The notes under the pieces were generated by a model, which saw only the letters and a program-made list of their open reading frames with translations, was not told the DNA's origin and made no database searches. Positions 22,841 to 34,537 of a stretch of 64,000 bases of DNA are shown one piece after another. Both the position numbers and the translations under genes were made by a program. The DNA comes from Parachlorella kessleri (lineage: Eukaryota > Chlorophyta > Trebouxiophyceae > Chlorellales > Chlorellaceae), in contig BBXU01000840.1 of assembly GCA_001598975.1 (NCBI GenBank), forward strand, positions 1 to 64,000. The letters run 5' to 3'. Position 1 is the first letter of the stretch. Every line of letters begins with the position of its first letter.

Positions 22841-23417
22841 CACCGCTGTCGTAAAGAAGATGGCGCAGGCAGGTTCCGAGAGATCGTCTTCTTCTCACGG
22901 GCATTCCATTTACATCGTCTATATAGTGTCTATTAACTAGTAGGAGATATCTGGGCCAATAATTTCGTGGAGGTTACTACTAGGGCGCAAGCGGGTGGTC
23001 TGTCGTGTCAAAATTGGGGCCTACAAACTAGAGGCAAGGCATGAAAGTCCGACCTCTTTTACAGCTGTAAAGTCAGCCCCCAGCCGGGCCCCCAAGCCCC
23101 TGTGGCACCACGAGTTGCAACCATGGCCATGGACCCTGGAACCCCGTCACAGTGCAAGCCTGCCACTGGAAACAAAACTGGACCAGCCGCACCAGAACCA
23201 CCTGGACAAAAGTCTGCGGACACGATCCTATATGGCTAGGGCCTAGACTAGCCATCTGAGGCAGGAATGTTCTGGATACCGTACAGAACCTTTGCAGATT
23301 TGGCGGCGGAAGAGTAGTCCTATAGCTATGTCAAGACTATGTACGTATGATTGCACCGTCAGGGTGGTAAGAAGGCAAGCGGGGTTACCGGACCCAGAGT
23401 CAGACAGGTGTTGCACA
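22841..23417. other. Intergenic, NME7 promoter and HROB 3' UTR
   Basis: Both flanking genes are on the minus strand. An AT-richer stretch lies at 22900-22990, upstream of NME7. A minus-strand TGTAA (plus TTACA at about 23058) could serve HROB. No gene is supported. Confidence 0.45.
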
Positions 23418-25870
23418 TCACAAACCCAGTTCATCTTCAAGGCCGGCCATGAGCTCGTCTATGCCGTCACCAAAGCCAGCCTCTGCCCCAAGCTGACACT
23501 CCTCCAGACGCGAGCGCTTGGCATCCCGCTCTCCTGCTGCCGCGTCCGTTCGGAGCGCCACTTCTGCGGGCTGCCCTGCACCCTGTGTTGCCTGACTGCA
23601 GCCAAAGTCCACGGTTGGTGGCAGTTCCTGCATCACCCAGTTGAGAGATGTAAAATAAATGGTTAGAGTCTATATACACTTGGGCATACTGGCATGCACC
23701 ACAGCAGAAGGAGAGGAAGTTTGTGGAGACCTGGGAGGAGTTTTTACTGGACCACCAGCTCAACAAACATGGAGCACGGTGATGGTTAGTACGACCCACC
23801 TGCAGCAAGCCTTGCAACCAAGCTGTGCCTCGGCTTGCAATCTGCCCTGGAGGCTTAGCGCTGCCATTCTGACGGTGCTCCTCAAGGGGCGGCTGGTTCA
23901 ATGGTAAAGGTATTCGTAACCCCAGCTCACTGTCGCTGGGCAGCTGCCGGTTATGCAGACTCATGCCTTGCCCAAGTCGTGGGGGTGGCGGGCCCATGTG
24001 GTGGCTGCTCTGCTGCCCTTGCGATGACTGCATGGGCCTTGCAGATTGCAAGTTGTGAGATGTGGCTGGCTGCCCCCCATTAAAAAAGTGAGGCTGCTGC
24101 GGCTCGACCTGCTGCTGCCGTAAACTGTTGCTCTCCCGCATTTCGGATCTATGAGGCTGTGATACCCCTTGTTGAGTAGGCTGGCTGTGCAGTTGTACGG
24201 TCTGGAACGGCTGGGCTGCTGGCTTGTACTGCTCCTGCTGCTGCTGCTGCCCACCAACAAGCTGCGAGTTGCACTGCTGCAAGGCGTTCCTGGCAGGCTG
24301 CACAAAAAGGTTAGGCCTGTGCGGTGCAGACATTTCTGGCCGCTGTTGGGCGACAGCAGGGCAAGGGCGGCCGTGGTGAGTCTGACTCTCACTGCCGCAA
24401 CCAGCACCATTCGCACCATGCTGTGACCCCGTGCCACTGCCGACCTGGGAGGTGGCAAGCACACAATGGGCAGTGACGCCAACCTCACTGCCTTTGCCTG
24501 CCGGTTGCTCAGATGCCCAAGCGGGCTGCCGCTGGAAATGAGCTGGAGGCAGCGTTGGCTGGGTGGGCGGTTCGGCTGCCAAGGGTGCAGGCAGCATGGG
24601 GATGCCAAATGCCGGAGGCCGTAGTGGCTGCGAGGAGAACTGCTGCTGTGAGGCTACGGGTGCAGCTGGTACCACTTGAGCGATGTTGTCCAGCGTGATG
24701 CAAATGTGGTGCAAGGGCCGAAGCGAGGGCAGGCGGAGCACTGTGACCTGCAAATGCTGCAAGATCCTGGCTTAGTAAGTACTCTCAACACTAGTACTTA
24801 TTTCCTCATCTTAGGACTGGAGCCGTAACAGCATGAGTATTACAACCTGACAGCAAGACAACCTCAGTAGCTGTCCCGCAGCAGGCAAGCAGAGGGATGC
24901 AACTCCGTTTCACCTTTTCAAGTATCAGCACGCTGCCTGGCTGGATGCCTGGCTCCGCGTCCAAGGCCTGCTTGGAGATTGTGCCGCCAATCGTGCCTGT
25001 TGGATCCTGTACAAAGGTAAAGGAAGGCTGACATAGTTTCCGCTTGCCGATGAGGAGTTAGCGGCACTTGCAGGACAAAAGCAAGTGAGCAAAGGACTCT
25101 GCAAGACTCGCTCTCCCTCCAAGCCGTTGCCTGCCGGTTCAGAGACTCTATTCTATATCGTAATGTTGCTTGCAGTTTACCGTACCTTCAGTCGGATGAA
25201 GGCTTGACCACTGTAAGTGCGCTGCAGCGTCACCACGATAGCCACAAGGCGACTCAGCTTGGCGGACTTGGCAAGAGCGCTAGCGGTGCGGACATTGTTC
25301 TGCAGGAACGGGTGCCGTTCTGCAAGGCAGCCCAGTGTTGACGTAAAAGATTTATGAGCAGTGCTGCGTCACCTTCACAAAGTGAGTGCGTTAGCACTTG
25401 CATCCTTCCACGCGCGGCATCGGCATGAGTGCCTCCTTATGTACCACCCACCATCAAAGTTGTCCAAGTCAAGGCAGCTCAGAGCAGCTTGCCAAGGCTG
25501 GGCAAGGAAGTCTGCGTCTACTCGTTCTGCTGCTGCACCAGCCAAGCCGGCAGGCTGCCTGCTGCCAGGGTTTCGACCGCTGCCAGGAGCACGGCCTGCT
25601 GGACCTGGTATGAGCCTTGGCTGTGGCTCTGAAGGTCCCTGCAGCTGCCGCTGGTGCACCAGCCTTGTTTAGAAAAGCGCCAGAGCGCACGTTCTTGGTC
25701 TGCAAGCTTGTTAAGGCGCCTGATCGTACCTTTTGGAGGCATGATAAGCTGTTTGTAGGATGTCCTGGATAGCCTGCATTGGAAACGGTTGGGAGAGGAT
25801 GTGCTGGAAAGCTTTCTGTGGGCGCCGGATGCTGCCAGTCTCCGAGGTCAAGTTCAGAGGGTCCGTCCAT
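23418..25870 (-). CDS. HROB: HROB/MCM8IP-like OB-fold recombination factor
   Basis: In animals HROB loads the MCM8-MCM9 helicase for homologous recombination and crosslink repair. Six exons (25730-25870, 25452-25650, 25186-25319, 24914-25006, 23800-24747, 23418-23627) join in phase to 574 residues. IPGPAGRAPG and FLAQPWQAAL match the motif before the family's OB fold. The fold follows: LSRLVAIVVTLQR, IRLKDPTGTIGGTISKQAL, GIQPGSVLILEKV, then VTVLRLPSLRPLHHICITL and DNIAQVVPAAP. The long fifth exon is Gln/Pro/Ser-rich and probably disordered. The protein ends in an acidic GIDELMAGLEDELGL, like other HROB tails. The DPTG...GSVLIL core makes the family assignment strong. The N-terminal exon (MDGPSELDLG) is the least certain part. 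Confidence 0.86.
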
Positions 25871-26598
25871 CAGCTGAGTGCAAGCAGGCTGGCATCAAGG
25901 TGTTGGCTGCTTGTATTTGATGTATATGGATGTATCGAGCATATAAGTTCAGATCAAAGAGAAACTGTAGTAATCGTCATGTAAAACAAAATGGCAATCC
26001 CAATACTGCTGTCTTTCTCTTTGGCAGGAGCTAGCTTCCAAATGCTGCCTTTATTGTTCACAACTGTCCCGCAAGAAAGCATCATGCAGCGACTGCCGTG
26101 ATTGAGTACAGAGAAGTCCCACCGCAGCACGGTATGGCATTAGCTTAGGCGCAGTGCATATGTGTATGCCACTATTACTGGCAGCTTTCATGTGATGCGA
26201 TGGGCTCCTGGCGAAAGTACTTGAGCCGTCTTGAGCGCACAGTTTCATGTTCGATATTCTCGAGGTTTAGAAGGACAGTGAGTGATAGTGTCGCGGGCAG
26301 ACAGAAAGGGAGGGTCCAGCCAGGGTCCAGCAGTCTCTCCGTCATCTCATTGCAATGCTGCGCCTGCGGCGGGGCGCGGTTATAACTGCCTACAACAGAT
26401 AGCAAGTCTCAAGGTCTCTGGCGTCCGGTTGTACTCCCTAGGTTGTCCGCCTCCAGTTGATCGTCTATCGATCTTGACGCCAATTGCCTGTCAGTTGCCA
26501 TGCGTTTCAGTTGGGATTGACCGTCGGGCAGCGTCTGCCAATTGGGGGGTACTTGCTTTCCTTTCACTAATTAGCAGCCCTGCAGCAGACCGACAAAC
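25871..26598. other. Divergent intergenic region
   Basis: Separates HROB (minus) from the unknown gene at 26599 (plus) and presumably holds both promoters. A minus ORF (26405-26175) has no family resemblance. An AT-rich patch lies at 25900-26010. No gene is supported. Confidence 0.45.
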
Positions 26599-29305
26599 AT
26601 GTCCAGCCTAGAAAGTCCAGCTGGAGGGTCCAGGAGCAGCCTGCGCCTCTCTCCAGCCAAAGAGCGGAAGAGAGGGTCTGGCGAGCTTGTAGAGTTTTGT
26701 GCAGAGTCTTTTCAAGGTTCAAAGCAGTACGTGAGACAGGTAAGCTGGTTAGGGGTGAAGATGCAGGGTTCTGTCAGCATGCCTGAGATGGGACATTCCC
26801 CGCATTTGTATCATACAGTTGATATACTGGGCGAGGTCCTTGGGTGCTTCCTGAACGTTGCTGACAATAGGGCAGACGCTCCCTCAGTATGACCGGCACC
26901 TTCAGGTGGTTCATGGAATGCATTCCAGTGCCATGTGTAGGAGCCGGCACAGGACCCCTGCGGCCACGACTTACTAGTTCCACTCGTGCAAGCACCCGCA
27001 TGCGACGGCTCTTCCCCACAGCCAGAGCGCTCTGCACCCTCACCGAGTACGTTGCTGCTAGACCCGCCCTGCCCTAGTCCCCAGCTGGATGGGCTTGCGG
27101 CCGTGAGTAGCAACAGTAGCTACGCCTGCAGCAACGGTGGCGGCAGCCAACCAGGGTCAGCGGCCAGCCACAGCTCACAGGGCAGCATCACCAGAGCCGC
27201 TGGCTTCCCTCCTGCCGGCCACAGCGGGAAGGACAGTAGCACATCAGCGGCCGGCTCTCCACTGCAGCCTTTCAGGGAGACGCCGAGTGCTGCACCTTTG
27301 GCAGCTGCACATGGAGCGGTGCCTGACATCTCCCCCGCAGCATTGCTCCTGCATCCGTCCGCCCAGCACATTCTCCGCGGTAGCAGCGACCCCCTGAGCA
27401 CCCGCGGGCAGGCAGCCCCCATCCTGCGCATGACCAAGTTGGCAGCAGGACTGCCAGGGACCATCCCCGTCTCGCAGCAGCAGCCTGGGCAGCGGCAGCA
27501 GCAGCTCAAGAGTGGCTGGGGCCGCCAGGCAGGGGTTGGCCTGCAGCCACTGGAGGTGCCAGACGATGGTGGGATGATTGGGGCCTCCCGCAGCGCTGTG
27601 GACGAGGCGGAGTTCATCACCCCGGTCTCGCTATGCCTCACCCCCATCCGCACCCGCGCCAGGGCGCGGAGGGAGTCCCAGGAGGCTGAGGATCCTTCAC
27701 CTGTGGTGTATGTAGAGAGGCTGGCGCCGCCGCAGGACTCGTGCTTCCCCAAGGTCAGTACATGCCGCAGTGTCAGGGCGAGGGGTATGGCACCACGCAC
27801 TACATCCGCTGGAACTTTGTTGCCAGCCTGAAGTCTGGCCTTCAGGCAGTATCACAGTGTAGACGCGCTGTATAGCACACTGTGGGGCTGGTGGGGAGCA
27901 CTGCTGCTAGTAAATAGGAGAAGCGCTGATGCTCTTCTCGCAATCTGTGGCTGTCTTCACATCCAAGGATGCGTATCCCAAGGACGCTGATACATGAAAG
28001 TGCCTAAAGGGGGCATGCTGTCGTGCTAACCGCCTGTCCGGAAACCCCGCCTGTTGCAGGTGCTACCCTCCATGCGTGCCACCATCAACATCCTGGCGAG
28101 CTCCACCAGCTCAGCACGCATAGCGCCGCCTCCCGGCGCATACAACCCCTACGAGCGTCTGGCCCTGGGTGCTGGCGGCGGGGGCTACCAGGGCGGGAGC
28201 AGCTATGGGTTCAGCTATGGCGGAGCCCCCTCCGGCCCTACCACCTCCAGCAGCACCAGCAGCAGCTTCTGGGCGAGTCACAGGCCACAACACAGCCAGC
28301 AGGGGATGAGTCAGCAGCGGGGTGCGGCGGCTGCGCAGGCAGCGGCAGCTGAGGACGGCTGGTGGGGCCGGCCCGCGGCAGCAACTGCGGTGGGGCCACA
28401 AGCTGCCGCATATGGTGCAAGGGGCAGCTCGACAGCAGGAGAGGCAGACGCGGACGAGGTGGAGCACATTGTGATGGTGCCTGGCGGCGTGAGGCGCAAG
28501 CCAGCCCAGCAGCAGCAGCGGGAGGAGGACCACGAGGTGGAGCATGTTGTGATGGTGCCTGGCATGCGACGCAGGGCGCCGGCGGGCCAGCTGCCCGCGG
28601 CTGCTGAGCAGCCAGCCTTGGCTGCAGCAGCTGCACTTGGCACTGGGGACGACATGGGTGTGCCTGTTCTGAGCCCTACAACACAGGAGGCTGCTGATCT
28701 GGGGCCAGTCGCTGAGGTTGGCTGTGCCAGGCCGGCAGCTGCTGCTGAAAAAGCAGTGATTGCTGCATCCAGCGTTGCTGTAGCACCAATAACTCCCATA
28801 GCAGACCAAGGGACGCTGGCATTAGAGATACAGTCCACGGCATGTGACCAGGGCAGCCATAAGTTGCTGACGCAGGTGCGCCTGGTACTGCTTGAATGCC
28901 GCATCGGCAGTATTGCGTTGTTGGGAAGCATTTCCTGTGGGAGGGAACAAAGTTAACAACCCATTGCTTCTTTGCTTGACGCCAGCCTGCCTCTACTCAA
29001 GCATCACCATGTGCCCTGTTAATATGGTAGCAGGTAGTGCAATCTGCAAATTAGCTGAGCTTGGCTTGCCAGGATGGCGTTTCGGGATGCTCCATGCTTT
29101 GATGTCTAGCTGCAATCTGTGCCACTATGCGCGGAAGTGGTTCTCCTCCCTCTCCCTCCCTCCCTCCCTCCCAAGAGACCAGCATGCCTAACCTGTATTA
29201 AGCTAAGTTGCCTGGACCATGCTGCCGTTGGTGTAGGTCTTGAAGGCTGTGATGGTGGCAGGCGTGGCGTTTGCCGCTGCTGCTGCATCACAAGAGTCAA
29301 GTTAA
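26599..29305 (+). CDS. Unknown low-complexity protein with C-terminal hydrophobic helix
   Basis: Five exons (26599-26739, 26888-26905, 27022-27753, 28060-28875, 29237-29305), all in phase 0, give 591 residues. Exon 2 is a micro-exon of 18 bases coding YDRHLQ, inferred from the phase-0 cctcag and CAG|gtggtt sites. I do not recognise a family. The N-terminus is basic and Ser-rich (SLRLSPAKERKRGSG), and a middle segment (VDEAEFITPVSLCLTPIRTR, then PVVYVERLAPP) looks conserved in style. A duplicated motif follows: EVEHIVMVPGGVRRK and EVEHVVMVPGMRRR. The protein ends in a short hydrophobic stretch, VLKAVMVAGVAFAAAAASQESS, which could be a tail anchor. The stop TAA is directly followed by TGTAA (29306-29310). 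That, plus the strict phasing, supports a real gene. Confidence 0.72.
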
Positions 29306-29310
29306 TGTAA
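29306..29310 (+). terminator. TGTAA polyadenylation signal
   Basis: TGTAA immediately after the TAA stop of the gene at 26599-29305. TGTAA is the established polyadenylation signal of chlorophyte green algae. A signal this close to the stop would mean a very short 3' UTR. Confidence 0.55.
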
Positions 29311-30009
29311 TAGGAGAGTTGGCGAGACATCGCTGCAAGGCCGGTGTGCGTGCTAGCACACAGTGGATGAGGACGCTCATAAGTCTACATAATGTTTGTC
29401 ATGCATGCACGCACTGTGTGGGGCTTAAGATTAGGTGATAGCTGTCACGGAAAGCCAAGCTTGAGATGCCTCCAGTGTTCTTTACCGTATGGATCCAGAA
29501 CTCCTTGCAAAACTTAGCATTCAGGCTTGCTGCATTGGGCAGGCTTCCTACGCTTTGGGGTGTTGCTACATTGATATGTTTGAGGGCTGTTGGGGACCCT
29601 GGCCAGTCGTGGCCAGTCTGGCCTCACTGCCACAGGGCTTTTGGGTCGTTTAATTAGTTGAGCCCGATGCAGGCCTGGCTCTATTGTGCTCCTTCATTCC
29701 CCCAATAACATGTATCACTGTTCATATCCGTCTTCCCCACTTGTTTCATCCAGCTTGACCTCTACATTGTTTTTGAGTTTTCAAGCTGGAGGTAGGGGTG
29801 CTCCTGGTCTTCACCCATCGTCGTTACTGCATTACACATGGGTCCTTTGAAAAGCTTCCCAACCCACAAAGCGCAATACTTTCTGGCGTGTTTATATACT
29901 CTAGCCATGGCTGGAGCTAGTTCGCTTGTCGGTGTAGATGCTAGGCAGGTATGCTGAGCGAGTGTGCATTTGTGTTGCCAGCTGCAATGGAAGGAAACAT
30001 GCGGCCCCC
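29311..30009. other. Convergent 3' intergenic region
   Basis: Lies between the unknown plus gene and DNAAF1 (minus). The region contains plus TTACA at about 29832, a possible DNAAF1 polyadenylation word on the minus strand. No gene is supported. Confidence 0.45.
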
Positions 30010-32397
30010 TCAATCCAGCTCGTCTAAATCAGCAAGCTCCTCGGAAGCCACACTGTCAGAGCCGGCCTCACTCTCAGCTCGCTCCCCGGCCACAACACTG
30101 GCCAGTTCTGCCACTGAGCTCAGGAACTCGGTTGCTCCCATTGCTGCAAGAGTCCCAGCACCCACATCCAGCAGCTGCTCTTCATGCTGTGCTTCCCCTT
30201 GGTCATCGTCACTGTCGACTTCCTCCCCTTCACCCTGCCCTGCGGCGTGCCTGGCTGGTGGGTCTGTGGCACCTATCTCTGCTGATGATGCATCTGCGGG
30301 CACTGCCCCTGAGCCCTCGCCACTGCCACCACTGCTTGGGCTTGGCCCGACCATGACAGTTACCTTGGCTGGTGGCACAGGCACCTCGATGTGCGGACCC
30401 TGCTGCTTCTCAGGCGAGTGACACGCACATGCTCTTGACTGCTCCCTCAAGGGTGCTGCCGCTGCGGGCGGCACCGCCACAGCGGCACTGGGTGCGCTGT
30501 TGGGGTTGCTGTTCTCCTCCGGCTGATCACCCAAGCCCAACTTGGAGGCGTTAATCAGCTCTGCAACGCTGGCAGCATGATCCTCGAGCACTGCCTTCAC
30601 ATCCTCATCCACGCCAGCAGGAGCGTAGCTGCACTGGCCGCTGCCGCCCTCCACCAGATCTGCATGGACCCGTAGCAGCAGTGATTTGGCAGATCACCAT
30701 GCTACCCGCATCTCCATGGTGTGTGCATGACACATGATTCTAGCAGCGGTGCACACACGACAAGTCAAGACAGACAGCAACAAATCCTTGTATGCTACGA
30801 AATGCAGGCAAATAAACAAACACCCGCTGCAGCACATACTTGTCGCAGAGCGGGCGCTCATCCGCCCTAGGGTGCACATCCGCGGCGAGGCAGGAGTTTT
30901 AACATCACCCACCTGGCAACGCCTCATCATACTGTCTTGTCCCACCAGCAACAGCGGCGGTGTAGGCTGCCAGCCTCTCCCTGGCTGCCCTTAGCTCCTC
31001 CGGCTCCTCGTCAAACTGCCACTCAGAGTCATCCACAGTGTCCATGAAGGGGTCGGTGGTGCCAGGAGGCAGGCCCAGCCGCTCCCGCCTCTGCAGCATG
31101 GTGTGACTCCGCCAGTCTAACCAGGGTAGGGATACTGGTCTTTGCATGCCTAGGTACACCTTCCCAGCATGGAGATGCCTTCACCAACCTGTGTGTAGGC
31201 TGCACCAGAGTAGCTATTAGCTTCACTAAACCATGAAGCCTGGACCAATACAACACGTGCCCTTATGTGCTATCCTTCAAGCTGTGCAACTTTTCCAAGC
31301 GGGATTGTGCCCTGCTAACCTTGCAGAAACCTTCCTCCCTGACACGCTGTAGCGCCTCGAAGTTGCGCCGCTCCCTCTCCTGCTCTTCTTGAATGCAAAG
31401 TGCATTCTCCGCCCGCTCGGCTTCCAGCCCACCCCTGGCCCTGCACATATCAGGAGGTAGCGCGCAAGCCATGATGAGCGCATGCAATAATGCTCGGTCT
31501 GTAATGCTGAGGTTGCGACAAATTACTATTACACCAAATACTGTTGCTCCACCTTCGCCTAGCTGATCTGCTTGGTGGGCAGGCATCCTTGACTTGGTGC
31601 ACATGCACCATAGGCACCACAGCCTTCAGCACATAAATAGTCTTATCGTGCCTTACCAGGCTTCCGCGCAGCGCCGCTCTCTCTCAAACACCGGCCGGTC
31701 GTCCAGGTACGACAAAGTTGGGATGGCAGCTATCACCGTCTTTCGGTAATTGCTCAGCGCTGACACCAGAGGGTTGCCTGTCAGGTAGAGGCACTTGAGC
31801 TGCGGCAGCGCCCGCAGCGTCTCCAGCGCTGAAGTATCCCTGATGCGGTTGTTTTGGAGGTCCAAGCTCTCCAGGCTAGTGCAGGCTGCCAGGGGAGCGA
31901 TGGCTTCTGCACTTTCTAACTGATTGTTGGTAGCCAGCAGGGTGTGCAGGGAGGCCACGCTCTGTATGTGCTCCAGGCTGGTCAGGTGATTGTTGCTGAT
32001 GTCCAGAGTGTTGAGGACTGGCAGGTTGCCCAGCCCTCGCAGGCTCGTCAGCATGTTCTGCTGGAGGTACCTGGCACACAGTGAGAGCGGCAGGGCGGGG
32101 CTTGTTGAAGCAGGGCCTGGGTTGGGCTATCCTGGTCAAACTGGCCAAGCTTGTCAGAAGATGCTTGTCAAAGGGCGCTCACAGGCACTTAAGCTGGGGC
32201 AGCGGCGGCAGGCCCTCCAGGCTGTCGATGGCGTTGCCCTCCAGGAACAAAGCCCTCAAGTTCACGTACTCCTCCAGCTCCCCTATGCTGCCGAAGCCCT
32301 TGAAGTTGCAGTACAGCTTGTCGTTCAGGTGCGGCGTCATGTACAGCTTGTGATCCTTGCATATTTGCCGCAGGGCTTGTTTTGTCATCGCCGCCAT
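30010..32397 (-). CDS. DNAAF1: DNAAF1/ODA7 axonemal dynein preassembly factor (LRRC50)
   Basis: Cytoplasmic factor for preassembly of axonemal dynein arms; its Chlamydomonas ortholog is ODA7. Five exons (32183-32397, 31657-32070, 31320-31440, 30946-31090, 30010-30659) join in phase to 514 residues. The start [19 protein letters not shown] and the SDS22-type LRRs ([51 protein letters not shown]) match the family one for one. The LRR cap is the family-specific [20 protein letters not shown] followed by ARGGLEAER. The C-terminal half is acidic and low-complexity, ending [11 protein letters not shown]. It is divergent with elongin C, start codons 320 bases apart. With NME7 it is strong evidence that this organism builds motile cilia. 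Confidence 0.95.
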
Positions 32398-32717
32398 GGC
32401 TAAGTAGGCACAGGTTGAACAAAGACACAATCAGCTTCCAACGACAGGAAACAGGAGGTCCGGAAAAATGACTTTCCCGACTTCAATTCGGCCAGTTGGC
32501 GTCCAAGGGAAGGTATCTGATGCGCTGAGCAGAATCCTGTAGGGGGCGGGGCAAGGTTGTCCCAGCAGCCCAATGCGGCCCGATCCCTCTTTTGTAAACG
32601 ACCATTACAGTCCCTTCCAATCCATAGCCTGCAGTTTGCCTCCAACCGTCGCTCCCGTGCATCATCTTGCATTTTTTCCTGGCCGACTGCGCTGTGTAGG
32701 CCTGCTCTCGGACCGCG
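32398..32717. promoter_or_regulatory. Presumed bidirectional promoter, DNAAF1/ELOC
   Basis: A 320-base gap between two divergent start codons; both promoters and 5' UTRs must fit here. No core element was identified by eye. Confidence 0.5.
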
Positions 32718-33346
32718 ATGGAGAGCAAGAAGACCGTAAAGCTGATCAGTTCCGAAGGCTTCGAGTTTATAGTGGACTACGATGCTGCCTGTGTGTCCAA
32801 CACCGTCAAGAACATGCTTAGCTCTCAGGGTAAGGAGCTTAAAAGTCGTTGTTCACGCTGGACGGTCAGCCATCTTACAGCTCACGGGAGTCGGCGTGTC
32901 CGGCACTTGAGGCAGGCATTTTGTGGGTGTCATGGCTGCAGGCGGCTTTACAGAGGCAGAGACGTCGGAGATAAGGTTCCCGGAGATCTCCACTCCGGTC
33001 CTAGAAAAAGTTTGTCAATACTTTTACTACAAGCTCCGGTACCAGAACACGTAAGTAGCCAGCAGGGGTTGGTTTTGTGTGACGGCGTCCCAACGGGGCT
33101 GCTGCACATTGTGATTACGGTGGCTGGCAGGGGACTCAGTTGATATATAGGTGCCACTGATGGGCTGGATGCCAGCTCATTGCTTAATTTGTCCTGAAGG
33201 ACGTGGAATGCATGTACACTTGTTGGTTGCTCGTAACCTGTTGGCAACTTGCGTGTCACAGGGCTAGCAAGAATATCCCCGAGTTCAAGGTCAATCCAGA
33301 GATGGCACTTGAACTCTTGATGGCAGCCAACTACCTGGACACATAG
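32718..33346 (+). CDS. ELOC: Elongin C
   Basis: Small BTB-fold adaptor that joins BC-box substrate receptors to cullin ubiquitin ligases. In yeast Elc1 works with Rad7 and Rad16. Three exons (32718-32829, 32942-33050, 33262-33346) give 101 residues, the normal length. KLISSEGFEFIVDYDAA is followed by NTVKNMLSSQGGFTEAET, then FPEISTPVLEKVCQYFYYKL, and the family-invariant end NPEMALELLMAANYLDT. The start ATG 32718 gives MESKKTVKL. The gene is complete, with nothing missing. It converges on the Rad7-like gene, whose stop lies 1.2 kb away. Confidence 0.97.
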
Positions 33347-34537
33347 CCTTCAGACGAATCAAGACTTGTGACTGAAGGGTGCTCCTGCCAGTGGTCTCAG
33401 GCAGCGCTGCACCCTTGAGCCGGGGTGCCCCGTTTATTGTGAACTCCTTGCCTGGTGTTGTGTTAAGCGTGCCTATACCAAAATGTTGGCCGTGCCGCAG
33501 TTAGTGCCGGCCGTTGCTTTGGCACGAGAGAATGAGTTTGTCAAACTGCCGACTTGCAGTGGGCTTAAAGGTGGTGTGTGGTGTATTGTAGGACATGTTG
33601 TGTTGAAGGCTTGGTACCTTGGAACGTGTTGTTGAGAGGATGGGTTATCGTGCAACGTGCTTTTGCGGGGGCCTGCTTGCTGTGGGGCGTGTTGCTGTGG
33701 AGGCCTGTTGGCATCTATGTGGAGACTGGTTGACGATCATGACCACTTTTAGGAGGGCTGACAGTTTCCACCGTTCCGTTCTAATGTACATTCATAAGCC
33801 TCTAGAACTTGTTGGTCAGACACCTGTCTGGCTGCTGTTCGGGCAGCCCTTGCGGCCGCCTGCGTATTTGTTAGCAATCTTGTGTATACAAGGCCTGTCG
33901 ATAGCTGTCAGCCAATGGTAAGATGTCAACCAACCAGTGTCAGTCAGGGTTGTCAAGGTGTCCTGGGTCACCACATCTACAGATGCGTGTATACAGACTT
34001 GTAGTCACCAGTGTGACCACAGCAGCCCTACAGCAAGTCACGAGCTGCCCAAGGGGCCAGTCTCTGTAACCTATTGATGACTTAGCTGTGGAGACTCCGC
34101 CTCATCCAGGCCCACAGATGCCAAAACCCAGGGCATAACTGCATCCCGCCATGGCCAGTACAGTCTGCCCCTCACTTTCCTTTCTGTTCGCACCGCTTGC
34201 CTCTCACAACAGATGCCATACTCAGGCATATGATCAGCACTCAGGCAAGACTCCAGGCACATTCTGCAACCAGCCCTGTCAGCCCAGCTTAACTCTCACT
34301 TCCTGTTCGCACTACCTGCCACCCATGCTAATATGAGCCCTATCAGTCCCGTCCAGTCCAGCCCAGCTCTCCCTGTTCGCACTACCTGCCACCTATGCTA
34401 ATATGAGGCAGCAGGGTGCTGGCCCGGCGCAAGGCAACACTCCTGAGCCCAGGGAGCAGCTGCTTCACTGTCCTCATTACTCTAAGCTGGCCACAAGTGC
34501 TCTTCAACTAGTGGTGGTCCTCATGCCGAGTCTAGGA
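33347..34537. other. Convergent intergenic region with dispersed repeats
   Basis: Lies between elongin C and the Rad7-like gene. The first part is probably the elongin C 3' UTR. Two copies of the dispersed repeat occupy about 34248-34410. No gene is supported. Confidence 0.55.
34248..34410 (-). repeat. Dispersed repeat, two tandem copies
   Basis: Reverse-complement copies of the family. The core TTCGCACTACCTGCCACC followed by ATGCTAATATGAG occurs at about 34306 and again at about 34378. The upstream part of the first copy (ACATTCTGCAACCAGCCC) matches the GGGCTGGTTGCAGAATGT portion of the full-length copy at 61178. Confidence 0.75.
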
